A stretch of DNA of 10,425 nt, taken from CAYWNA01 sp964459305. Lineage in GTDB: Bacteria; Planctomycetota; Planctomycetia; Pirellulales; Pirellulaceae. Each line of letters begins with the position of its first letter. The first letter of the stretch is position 1. The position numbers were made by a program, and so were the translations under genes. The notes beneath the pieces are model-generated. The model was given only the letters and a program-made list of their open reading frames with translations. It was not told where the DNA came from and did no database searches. Of this stretch, positions 1 to 6,960 are shown piece by piece. The stretch spans positions 1 through 10,425 of the forward strand of contig CAYWNA010000371.1 in NCBI GenBank assembly GCA_964459305.1, read 5' to 3'.

Positions 1-73
1 GTCGCCAGACTTTGGACCGCGTAGGGAAAAACCAAACTCTGGCGAGTTCGGCTACAGGTCAGACTTGTCCGCG
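1..73. repeat. REP-like inverted pair, left copy, truncated by window edge
   Basis: Bases 1-15 and 32-55 form an inverted pair around a 16-base spacer. The minus-strand unit (55 back to 32) reads as a GTAG head, then arm CCGAACTC, loop GCCA and arm GAGTTTGG, which pair over 8 bp with one G-T. The plus-strand unit lacks its head and the first bases of its stem because the window starts inside it. Bases 1-73 match the reverse complement of 10113-10185 at 67 of 73 positions, and all six differences are transitions. The last 17 bases (57-73) lie outside the hairpins but are also shared with the right copy. The family resemblance is to REP/BIME elements; that is inferred from structure. Confidence 0.8.
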
Positions 74-495
74 ACCGGTATAACGTTTCCAACGACCCCT
101 TGTCGGCGTGGACTGCGGCTGTACGCGAATGCGGATCGATGGACTAGACCCATCGCACGCGTGCTTGACCATGCTCGTGCGGCTTCATTTCCGTATTATC
201 TTTACGGAGCCTAGCCCCTGACCGCAACAACTGCTGCCATTGGCTCAGCACCTTCAAGTTGTACGGAGGAGTCTTCGCGTGACGTAGACTCGGCTCGCCG
301 GTGGCGTTATGCTGGCTGGCTAGACGAACACGTATTCGGTAGCATCCGAAGGCCGTTACGCTGGGTGTTGCCATCAACGAGATCAACACGAGACGTGCGA
401 CTACGCGGTACGCGCTCTACAAGCCTTGAGACTGGCGAGGCATTCGTTGCCGCGGTTTTGGAAACCACGCTCTTTAGCAGACGGCATACGACACG
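74..495. other. Intergenic region upstream of the symporter gene
   Basis: I see no convincing gene here. An 81-codon open frame on the minus strand (389 to 144) starts with GTG, has no ribosome binding site and resembles no family I know. The symporter promoter must lie here, but I found no -35/-10 pair close enough to consensus to call. The start of the stretch (69-83) carries a 15-base motif containing GGTATAA that recurs at 10218-10232. Confidence 0.5.
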
Positions 496-1983
496 ATGAC
501 ATATCTAACCGCAATCGACTGGTCCGTCTTTGTGGTGTACCTGGCCGTTGTTTTCGCGTTGGGAATCGGATTCGCTCGCAACCAGCGTGATAACGAGGAT
601 TACTTCGTCGGCGGTCGACGGATGAACTGGTTCGCGGTGGGAGTGTCGCTGTTCGCTACGGCATTCAGTTCCATCTCGTTCGTGGCTTTGCCGCGCGAGG
701 GCGCTTATGGGGATTATCACCTATTGGTCGTCTATCTCTGCATCCCGCTGGTGATTACTCCTATCTTGTGGTGGGTCTTCGTTCCGGTGTATCGCCGCCT
801 GGAAGTGACGAGCGTCTACGAGTTCCTGGAAATCCGATTCAATCGCCCGATGCGGAAGCTCGGTACCGTCTTGTTTTTTCTGTACGCGATCGGTTGGATG
901 GGCAGCATGGTCTACGCGACGGGATTGATCCTCAAGGCGACTCTGGATCTGAACTCGACACAGTTCACCTGGACGCTTGTCGGCGTGGGCCTGTTCGCCA
1001 CGTTGTACACGGTGCTTGGCGGAATCAGAGCGGTTATTTGGACCGACGTGCTCCAAGCGGCAACGCTGGGCGGGGGCATGATCGTGGTGTTCCTGCTGGC
1101 ACTTGGTCACATCGACGGCGGCTTGAATACAGTCTTCCGTTTGGGAACGGAACACAACAAGTTTCATATGTTCGACATGGACTTGAACCTGACCCGTGGC
1201 CGGACCTTCTTCTCTGCGTGTGCGATTGCGCTGTTCGCGTATCTGCCGGGCTACACCACGTCGCAAATCACGGTACAGCGGTACGTCTGCACGGAGAACC
1301 TGAGAGATGCTCGACGATCGCTGCTGATCAACGCGATGGTTGCCGCGGTGGTTGCGATTCTGTTTTTCCTGGTAGGAACCACGTTGTTCGCTTTCTATCA
1401 GCAAGCGGGCGGTTTTCCGGTGTTGGAGAAGGAAGACCAGTTGATGCCGCACTTCGTGATGACCGAGTTGCGTTGCGTGGGTTTAAGCGGCCTGCTGCTG
1501 GCCGGGCTATTCGCCGCCGTGATGAGCACCATCGACAGCGGCATCAACAGCTTGACCGCGGTCCTGGTGTATGACTGGCTCGCGGGTCGTCGGGTTTCGC
1601 TCGCTTTCAGCCGCTTTTTGTGCCTCGTGTTGGGTATCTGCGTGATCGGCGCGGCCCTGCTTGCCCCTTACCTCGGCAAACACGTGATCGACATCATATC
1701 GGGAATCGCCGGGTCATTCTTGGGGTTGCTATTGGGCGTGTACCTGCTGGGAATGCTTGTGCCGCGAGCCAACACACTCGGAGCGTTGGCCGGCCTGGCC
1801 GCGGGTTCGATCAGTCTGGCACTCGTTTGGACTTGCACCGATATTCACGTGTGGTGGTATGGGGCGTTCACGTGCACGCCGGTCTTCGTTGTTGGTGTGG
1901 CAGCAAGTTACCTGTCCGCCCCGCCCCGGCCGGACCAGCGAAGAGGACTTCTATTTGGAGACTGCAAACGGGAAACGCCATGA
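496..1983 (+). CDS. Sodium:solute symporter (SSS family)
   Basis: This is a 495-residue integral membrane protein of the SSS family, which couples inward sodium movement to uptake of sugars, sugar acids, amino acids or other small solutes. About thirteen hydrophobic segments can be counted, as usual for the family, starting near residues 9-26 and 45-65. Family hallmarks are visible: the early DYFVGGRRM segment, ATAFSSISF in the second hydrophobic segment, and MSTIDSGINS from residue 343, in the segment that in this family supplies Ser/Thr ligands of the Na2 site. The ATG at 496 has no clear Shine-Dalgarno sequence, but the protein begins directly with the expected short N-terminus before the first helix. 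The stop overlaps the start of the isomerase gene (ATGA), so the two are probably translated together. This neighbour suggests a sugar or sugar-derived substrate; the substrate cannot be read from sequence. Confidence 0.93.
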   Translation: MTYLTAIDWSVFVVYLAVVFALGIGFARNQRDNEDYFVGGRRMNWFAVGVSLFATAFSSISFVALPREGAYGDYHLLVVYLCIPLVITPILWWVFVPVYRRLEVTSVYEFLEIRFNRPMRKLGTVLFFLYAIGWMGSMVYATGLILKATLDLNSTQFTWTLVGVGLFATLYTVLGGIRAVIWTDVLQAATLGGGMIVVFLLALGHIDGGLNTVFRLGTEHNKFHMFDMDLNLTRGRTFFSACAIALFAYLPGYTTSQITVQRYVCTENLRDARRSLLINAMVAAVVAILFFLVGTTLFAFYQQAGGFPVLEKEDQLMPHFVMTELRCVGLSGLLLAGLFAAVMSTIDSGINSLTAVLVYDWLAGRRVSLAFSRFLCLVLGICVIGAALLAPYLGKHVIDIISGIAGSFLGLLLGVYLLGMLVPRANTLGALAGLAAGSISLALVWTCTDIHVWWYGAFTCTPVFVVGVAASYLSAPPRPDQRRGLLFGDCKRETP

Positions 1984-3434
1984 GAATCGAACGGCGAAAG
2001 AAACTCACTGCCAACATCGGCGTGTTCGGCGTCGGGCACCACACGTATTGGCAGCAGTTTGACGGACTGTTGGACGAGATGCACCGTAAACTTGACGTGT
2101 TCGTCGATAAGGTCGAAGCCCACGACGTTCAGGTCAGTAACTTCGGCATGATCGACGACGCCCGGTCGGCCTATGCCACGTTGCCAAGGATCAAGGCGGC
2201 TCAGCCGGATGTATTGTTCTGCGACATGCTGACATACGCAACGTCGTCGACGTTCGGCATTCTTATCCGAGACCTGGATATGCCGATCGTGCTGGTCGCC
2301 CTGCAACCGCTTCGTGCGATGGATTACTCGAAAGCGTCGACCTATATGCAGCTATCGAACGACGACTTTTGCAGCGTGCCTGAGTTCACCGGCGTGGCGA
2401 TCCGTATGGGCAAGCGCCCGCCGCCGGTCATATTGGGAACGCTGGAAGACGATCCACAGGCCGATGCGGAGATCGCCGAGTGGTGTAGTATCGCCCGAGT
2501 GCTGCACGATCTGAAAAAGGCCCGGATCGGACACTTTGGGCACGTGCTCGAATCGATGCTCGACATGCACTCCGACCCCACGGCCTTCACGGCCGCCTTC
2601 GGCTGCCACATCGTCCAGACCGAAGTGGACGACTTGCTGCGATTACAGAGAACGGTTACACCGCCCGACATCGAGGTGAAGAAGCGGCAGATCCTGGATC
2701 TGTTTGACTCGCCGGATCCTGAATCGGATCCCATTACGTGCAAGCTGACGGAGAAAGATCTGGAGGTGGCAGCCCGCGTTGCTGTGGCGCTGGACAAATT
2801 CGTCGACGAATACGATTTGGACGGGCTGGCGTACTACTATGAAGGCGAAGAGGGCAGCGAAACACGTCAGTTGGTGACGAATCTGATCGTCGGCAACTCG
2901 CTGCTCACCGCCGCCGGATTTCCCATGTGCGGCGAATCGGACCTGAAGACGTGCATCGCCATGCTGATCATGGACCGGCTGGACATCGGCGGCAGCTTTG
3001 CCGAGTTTCACCCGATCGACTTCGACGAAGGGTTCGTTCTGGTCGGCCACGACGGGCCACACCACATCAACATCGCCGACGGCAAGCCCGTGCTGCGCAG
3101 CCTGCTGAAGTACCACGGCAAACCCGGCTCGGGCGCCAGCGTGGAATTCAAGATCAAGGAAGGTCCGATTACGATGCTCAGCATCGGCGTGACTTACGAG
3201 GGGAAGTTCAAGTTCGTGATTGCCGAAGGCGAGTCCGTACATGGACCGATCCCGCCCACCGGCAACACCAACACACGCGGTTTCTTCCAGCCCGATGTGC
3301 GCACTTTCCTCCAACGCTGGGTGGCAGAAGGCCCCACGCACCATTTTGCCCTGGGTATCGGCCATCACGGCGAAGCGATCGGGAAAATCGGCGACGCACT
3401 TGGCATCGAAAACGTGATCGTCTCCACCGGGTGA
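1980..3434 (+). CDS. L-arabinose/L-fucose isomerase-family protein
   Basis: This 484-residue cytoplasmic protein is related to L-arabinose and L-fucose isomerases, manganese-dependent enzymes that interconvert aldoses and ketoses. The N-terminus (GVFGVGHHTYW from about residue 14) looks like the substrate-binding half of the family. The C-terminal half carries residues matching the AraA active site by context: E319 in CGESD, E342 in AEFHP, H357 in VGHDG and H454 in GPTHHF, corresponding to E. coli AraA E306, E333, H350 and H450. Overall similarity to classical AraA is limited, so the substrate is open: L-arabinose, L-fucose or another sugar. The frame is open upstream to 1620, but that part lies inside the symporter gene. 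The ATG at 1980 overlaps the symporter TGA by 4 bases and gives a family-length protein, so I chose it. No kinase or epimerase gene follows, so any later pathway steps are elsewhere. Confidence 0.85.
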   Translation: MRIERRKKLTANIGVFGVGHHTYWQQFDGLLDEMHRKLDVFVDKVEAHDVQVSNFGMIDDARSAYATLPRIKAAQPDVLFCDMLTYATSSTFGILIRDLDMPIVLVALQPLRAMDYSKASTYMQLSNDDFCSVPEFTGVAIRMGKRPPPVILGTLEDDPQADAEIAEWCSIARVLHDLKKARIGHFGHVLESMLDMHSDPTAFTAAFGCHIVQTEVDDLLRLQRTVTPPDIEVKKRQILDLFDSPDPESDPITCKLTEKDLEVAARVAVALDKFVDEYDLDGLAYYYEGEEGSETRQLVTNLIVGNSLLTAAGFPMCGESDLKTCIAMLIMDRLDIGGSFAEFHPIDFDEGFVLVGHDGPHHINIADGKPVLRSLLKYHGKPGSGASVEFKIKEGPITMLSIGVTYEGKFKFVIAEGESVHGPIPPTGNTNTRGFFQPDVRTFLQRWVAEGPTHHFALGIGHHGEAIGKIGDALGIENVIVSTG

Positions 3435-3865
3435 TTTGCCACGCCATGAGGGCATCATCGAAAGCAGAAAGCGCAAAGGTCTGCCTACTTGGGCGATAGA
3501 TGCAGACGGATTGTTTCGCCAGCCAGGGTCGCGACGCTGTTCTTTTCTTTTCCGTCAGAGACCAGCGATCGTCGGTCCCCAACACGAGACCTTTGTGGGC
3601 AATCGGCGTGACCGAGTGAATCTACGTGTGTCAATTCGAGTAGAGGGGGCTGGCGGGAAAGGGTCAGAACTGCCTCCTTTTCCCGTTCTCACTTCCATCA
3701 TTTTGCCCCGAAAACTATTGCATATTTGGCATGAGCGCGCAAAATGTAGCCTATCTCGCCGACTAGATAGTTCGTCCGAAGTGCGGAGTTGCGAGCCAAC
3801 GACCGGTTATGTACGGTCGGATGGCCGCTTCACCGGTCGGTTCGTCGTCAATGCGGGGCATGTCG
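3435..3865. other. Gap between isomerase and kinase genes
   Basis: No intact gene is supported. A plus-strand open frame (3436-3954) runs into the kinase gene in another frame and has a composition unlike a protein. On the minus strand, 3621 to 3485 can be read in two adjoining frames as a short protein-like tail (containing TPIAHKG, then ATLAGETIRLHLSPK before a stop), which would need a frameshift; this may be a decayed gene end or chance. One clear hairpin lies at 3654-3685. The kinase promoter must be here or within the first codons, but I found no convincing -35/-10 pair. Confidence 0.5.
3654..3685. repeat. Intergenic hairpin
   Basis: The arms CGGGAAAGGG and CCTTTTCCCG pair over 10 bp with one G-T, around a 12-base loop. 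It is not followed by a T-run on the plus strand, and it lies 220 bases after the isomerase stop, so it is a poor intrinsic terminator. It has no GTAG head and does not belong to the REP-like family seen elsewhere in the window. Role unknown. Confidence 0.5.
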
Positions 3866-5911
3866 ATGTCAGACGTTTCCAGGCAGTGTGGTGCAGAAGA
3901 AGAGCCGCGCGTAGGCCAGGCAGGACAGGACCTGTACGACGCGAATCTGCTTGATGCCCTGATGGAGCACATTCCGGACAACATCTATTTCAAGGATCGG
4001 GAAAGCCGTTTCATACGCATCAACAAGGCTGCGGCCAAGTGGTACGGGTTGGATGGTCCCGCGGATGCGACCGGCAAGACAGATTTCGATCTGTTCACCG
4101 GTGAGCACGCCCAGGCGGCGTTTGACGACGAGCAGCGAATCATCGAATCCGGCAAACCACTGCTGCACAAAGAGGAGAAGGAAACGTGGCCCGACGGTAC
4201 CGTAACGTGGGTCGACACCAGCAAGCTGCCGTTGCGGGACCAGGATGGAAATATCATTGGAACGTTTGGGATTTCCAGTGACATCACGGCCAAGAAACTC
4301 GCTGAGGAATCGTTGCGGGCCGCGAAAGACACCGCTGAATTGGCCAGCCGGGCCAAGAGCGAGTTTGTGGCCAATATGAGCCACGAGATCCGCACGCCGA
4401 TGAATGCAATCATCGGAATGGCCGAGCTGTTGCTGGACGCGGGACTCGATTCCATTCGGCGAGAGTACGCCCAGACGATCTTGGACGCCGGTGAGTCTCT
4501 GCTGTCTTTGTTGAATGATATCCTGGATTTCTCAAAGATCGAAGCTGGTAAGGTTGAACTCAATCCGGTCCCATTCGACATTCGCGAACGGATCGGTGTA
4601 ACGATGAAAACGCTCGCCGTGCGAGCTCATCGGAAGATGATCGAATTGGCGTGCTCGCTCGAGCCGGACGTGCCGGAAATCGTCGTTGGCGACTTCGTGC
4701 GACTCCGGCAAGTGCTTGTCAATCTGGTCGGCAATGCGATCAAGTTCACCGATGGCGGAGAAGTCGTCCTGCACGTAGGCGTCGCCAAGCGAGACGCCGA
4801 CCACGCGGTGCTGAGCTTCGAAGTGAAGGACACGGGGATCGGAATTCCGCAGGACAAAGTGGCCGCAGTTTTTGACCAGTTCGAGCAGGTAGACAAGTCA
4901 ACGACTCGTCGATTCGGCGGAACCGGTTTGGGGCTGGCGATTGTTTCCCGGTTGGTGGAACTGATGGATGGACGAGTTGGCGTAGAAAGCGATATGGGTC
5001 GCGGCAGCACCTTTTCGTTCACGGCACATTTCGGCATTTCGGACCACCATGCCGCTCCTCCTCGATATGCGGGAATAGAGACGCTTCACGGCATTCGCGT
5101 GCTGGTCGTGGACGACAACGACACCAATCGCCAGATCCTCGAACGGACTCTCAGCAACTGGGGGATGGAGCCTACGGTTTGTCCTGGTGGCCGCGAAGCG
5201 CTCGACGAATTGTCCGATGCGCATCGGTCGGGTTCGCCCTACCCGCTCGTCCTTTCAGACGTACACATGCCGACAGTGGACGGCTTTGAGTTCGTCCAGG
5301 CCGTCCGTGATAGTGCGGATATCCAAGCGACGAAAATCGTGATGCTGAGTTCAGGCGGATATCCCGACGATGTGAGCCGCTGTGAATCGCTGGAAGTCAC
5401 CGCTTATCTGACCAAGCCGGTCAAGCAGTCCGAGTTACTAGAAGCGATCGCAGCCGCACTTGGAATCGGCGCGACGTCAGTGCGGCAGGTGGAGCCAGTC
5501 CTACAACCAGCCCCTGAGCCCGCGCGGTCGCTCTGCGTACTTCTGGCCGAGGACAGCGAGGTCAACCAGCGACTGGCCGTTGGGCTAATGAAGAGATGGG
5601 GACATTCGGTTACCGTCGCCAATAACGGCGAGGAAGCGGTTGCCGCGTATGAATCGGGTAAGTTCGATCTCGTGTTGATGGATGTCGAGATGCCCAAGAT
5701 GGACGGACTGCAAGCAACCGAGGCCATCCGCCAGCGGGAAAGTGGGGCATCGAACCGGATTCCCATCGTCGCGATGACTGCACACGCCATGCCCGGCGAC
5801 CGCGAGAAATGTCTTAACGCAGGTATGGACGGGTACGTTGCCAAACCGGTCCGAAAGCAGCAACTGTACGATGTGATCGCCGAGGTCTTCCCGGAGCTTC
5901 GGGAGGGATAG
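3866..5911 (+). CDS. PAS-domain hybrid sensor histidine kinase with two receiver domains
   Basis: This cytoplasmic signalling protein has 681 residues from the chosen start. Domains in order are PAS (about 27-142, with FKDRESRFIRINKA), HisKA (about 163-230, phospho-acceptor H173 in MSHEIRTPMN), HATPase (about 275-392, N-box N290, DTGIGIP from D322, GGTGLGL at 351-357), receiver 1 (about 411-527, D416/D417, phospho-acceptor D465, K517) and receiver 2 (about 556-675, E562/D563, D606, K660). All key residues are intact. No transmembrane segment or signal peptide is visible, so the signal is probably intracellular and sensed by PAS. There is no HPt or DNA-binding domain, and no partner regulator beside it, so phosphate is presumably passed to an unlinked HPt protein. 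In-frame starts exist at 3809, 3821, 3851, 3860 and 3866. I prefer 3866 because GGGG at 3855-3858 lies 7 bases upstream; this choice is uncertain and does not affect the domains. Confidence 0.93.
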   Translation: MSDVSRQCGAEEEPRVGQAGQDLYDANLLDALMEHIPDNIYFKDRESRFIRINKAAAKWYGLDGPADATGKTDFDLFTGEHAQAAFDDEQRIIESGKPLLHKEEKETWPDGTVTWVDTSKLPLRDQDGNIIGTFGISSDITAKKLAEESLRAAKDTAELASRAKSEFVANMSHEIRTPMNAIIGMAELLLDAGLDSIRREYAQTILDAGESLLSLLNDILDFSKIEAGKVELNPVPFDIRERIGVTMKTLAVRAHRKMIELACSLEPDVPEIVVGDFVRLRQVLVNLVGNAIKFTDGGEVVLHVGVAKRDADHAVLSFEVKDTGIGIPQDKVAAVFDQFEQVDKSTTRRFGGTGLGLAIVSRLVELMDGRVGVESDMGRGSTFSFTAHFGISDHHAAPPRYAGIETLHGIRVLVVDDNDTNRQILERTLSNWGMEPTVCPGGREALDELSDAHRSGSPYPLVLSDVHMPTVDGFEFVQAVRDSADIQATKIVMLSSGGYPDDVSRCESLEVTAYLTKPVKQSELLEAIAAALGIGATSVRQVEPVLQPAPEPARSLCVLLAEDSEVNQRLAVGLMKRWGHSVTVANNGEEAVAAYESGKFDLVLMDVEMPKMDGLQATEAIRQRESGASNRIPIVAMTAHAMPGDREKCLNAGMDGYVAKPVRKQQLYDVIAEVFPELREG

Positions 5912-5945
5912 GATCGCGGATGGCAAGGATTCGCTGACAAAACTC

Positions 5946-6013
5946 GTAGCTGGATTCGCAAGAATTCAGGCGGTGAGGGCGTAGTTCGCCTGAATTCTTG
6001 CGAATCCAGCTAC
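5946..6013. repeat. REP-like inverted pair with perfect 27-bp arms
   Basis: Bases 5946-5972 and 5987-6013 are perfect reverse complements around a 14-base spacer. Each arm is also a small hairpin by itself: a GTAG head (5946-5949), arm CTGGATTC (5950-5957), loop GCAA (5958-5961) and arm GAATTCAG (5962-5969), pairing over 8 bp with one G-T. The same unit is mirrored at 6013-5990. It lies between the ends of the convergent kinase and rimI-like genes. It could stop transcription from both sides or stabilise both mRNA ends, as reported for BIMEs in other bacteria; there is no T-run. It is a sequence subfamily of the elements at both window edges. Confidence 0.9.
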
Positions 6014-6099
6014 AAACCCCTTCCTGCGCCCGCCGAGGCAACTCCCTCGTTCAACGACGACGGGCATGAGCGAAACCGGGCACTTTCCTGTTGGCAATG

Positions 6100-6621
6100 C
6101 TACCCTGCCAATCGCGAAATGCGGTTTCCTGGAACCTCCACTTCTACGGCCGCGGGACGGTAGCGGTATTGCATCAGGTATGCGTCCTCGGTCGTGTCTT
6201 CGTAGAAGTCACGCAAAAGCGAGATCGCACGAAATCCGCCGTCCCGGAAGAACAGCTGCGCTCCCAAGTTTGTTTCGCGGATTTCCAGCAGGATGCGATT
6301 CCGGCGCTGATGCGACAGCTTGCCGATCAGCTTGTTGACCATGGCCGTCCCCACACCCTGCCGCCGGAATTCGGGGCGAACGGCAAAGTTGAGGATGTGC
6401 AAACGATTCTTGTGCAACTCGTAGATCATGAAGCCGACGACGCGTTCGTCATACTCGGCCACCATGCCGATGCAGTTGCGTTGCCGAAGGCAGCGGATGA
6501 AATCCTCCTCGGACCAGGGGAATTCGAAGCTGCGATTCTCGATATCCAGTACTTCCGGCATGTCCCGCCGGATCATCCAGCGGATGTGAACACAGAGCTT
6601 CTGCTTGCCTTGGGGAAGCAT
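6100..6621 (-). CDS. rimI: RimI-like GNAT N-acetyltransferase
   Basis: This 173-residue protein belongs to the GNAT family and most resembles RimI, which acetylates the N-terminal alanine of ribosomal protein S18 with acetyl-CoA. Visible signs are FEFPWSEEDF at 32-41 (RimI-type FPWSE), the acetyl-CoA loop RRQGVG at 86-91, and LEIRETN at 112-118, which matches the LEVRASN region of E. coli RimI. E113 aligns with the catalytic Glu103. The catalytic Tyr115 of E. coli aligns with Phe125 here (AQLFF), so the general acid seems absent or replaced. The frame is open to 6651, but I chose the ATG at 6621 because AGGAAGGAG lies 6 bases upstream. A terminator upstream separates it from the isomerase/epimerase gene, so it probably has its own promoter. 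The target could be S18 or other N-termini; the gene symbol is by similarity. Confidence 0.88.
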   Translation of the reverse strand: MLPQGKQKLCVHIRWMIRRDMPEVLDIENRSFEFPWSEEDFIRCLRQRNCIGMVAEYDERVVGFMIYELHKNRLHILNFAVRPEFRRQGVGTAMVNKLIGKLSHQRRNRILLEIRETNLGAQLFFRDGGFRAISLLRDFYEDTTEDAYLMQYRYRPAAVEVEVPGNRISRLAG

Positions 6622-6627
6622 TTCAGA

Positions 6628-6636
6628 CTCCTTCCT
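6628..6636 (-). promoter_or_regulatory. Ribosome binding site that sets the rimI-like start
   Basis: Read on the minus strand this is AGGAAGGAG, 6 bases before the ATG at 6621. It is the strongest Shine-Dalgarno sequence in the window, and it favours this ATG over the upstream in-frame start at 6651. Confidence 0.8.
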
Positions 6637-6854
6637 GAACCGCACGATCACCGGCCCGTTGGCCGCCGAGTCGACTTTCGATTCCTTCGACTTCCATATC
6701 CGGTTGGCTACCCGGCAGGTCGAGTCGCTAAGTTATCAAATCACGGATTTTCTGCCAAGACGAACTGCGACCCAATAAACTACCAAACGGCCTGATCATT
6801 TGCGCACGGGTTTCTGCGACGCTAGCATTCCCCTCGTCTCTAGCGATGCGCAAG

Positions 6855-6884
6855 AAAAACGAGGGAGCCAAAGGCTCCCTCGTT
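6855..6884 (-). terminator. Intrinsic terminator of the isomerase/epimerase gene
   Basis: A perfect 12-bp stem (6858-6869 with 6873-6884) around the loop AAA is followed on the minus strand by a T-run (6859 back to 6855). It lies about 80 bases beyond the stop of the minus-strand gene at 6961-7965. It works in the minus direction; the plus-strand side has no T-run. Confidence 0.9.
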
Positions 6885-6960
6885 GAAGATTGGAACAAGC
6901 AAGTTGTCGCTGCGCCGCGTTTGGCCTCCGTCGCCCGCCGAACAACTGGATGTCGATTTC

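Larger units (their letters stand above)
6622..6960. other. Intergenic region between rimI-like and isomerase/epimerase genes
   Basis: It contains the rimI ribosome binding site (6628-6636) and a terminator (6855-6884), described separately. A 24-codon minus-strand open frame (6697 to 6623) ends with TGA one base before the rimI ATG; it has no ribosome binding site of its own. On the minus strand, TTGGCA (6758-6753) followed by GATAAC (6737-6732) could be a weak promoter for rimI, but the 15-base spacing is short. I see nothing else. Confidence 0.45.

Noticed and set aside
144..389. 81-codon minus-strand open frame
   Set aside because: GTG start, no ribosome binding site, composition with no recognisable protein pattern, and no family resemblance.
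1620..1979. N-terminal extension of the isomerase in the same open frame
   Set aside because: It lies wholly inside the symporter gene, whose frame is clearly coding; the family starts at the ATG at 1980.
3728..3745. Sigma-54-like promoter (TGGCATG then GC) upstream of the kinase
   Set aside because: GG and GC are 9 bases apart instead of the required 10, and the -12 box lacks TT.
3436..3954. 172-codon plus-strand open frame between the isomerase and kinase
   Set aside because: It overlaps the kinase start in another frame, is rich in Arg, Ser and Pro as out-of-frame GC-rich DNA is, and shows no domain.
6091..6795. Long plus-strand open frame opposite rimI
   Set aside because: It is the antisense shadow of a gene with clear GNAT motifs and a strong ribosome binding site.
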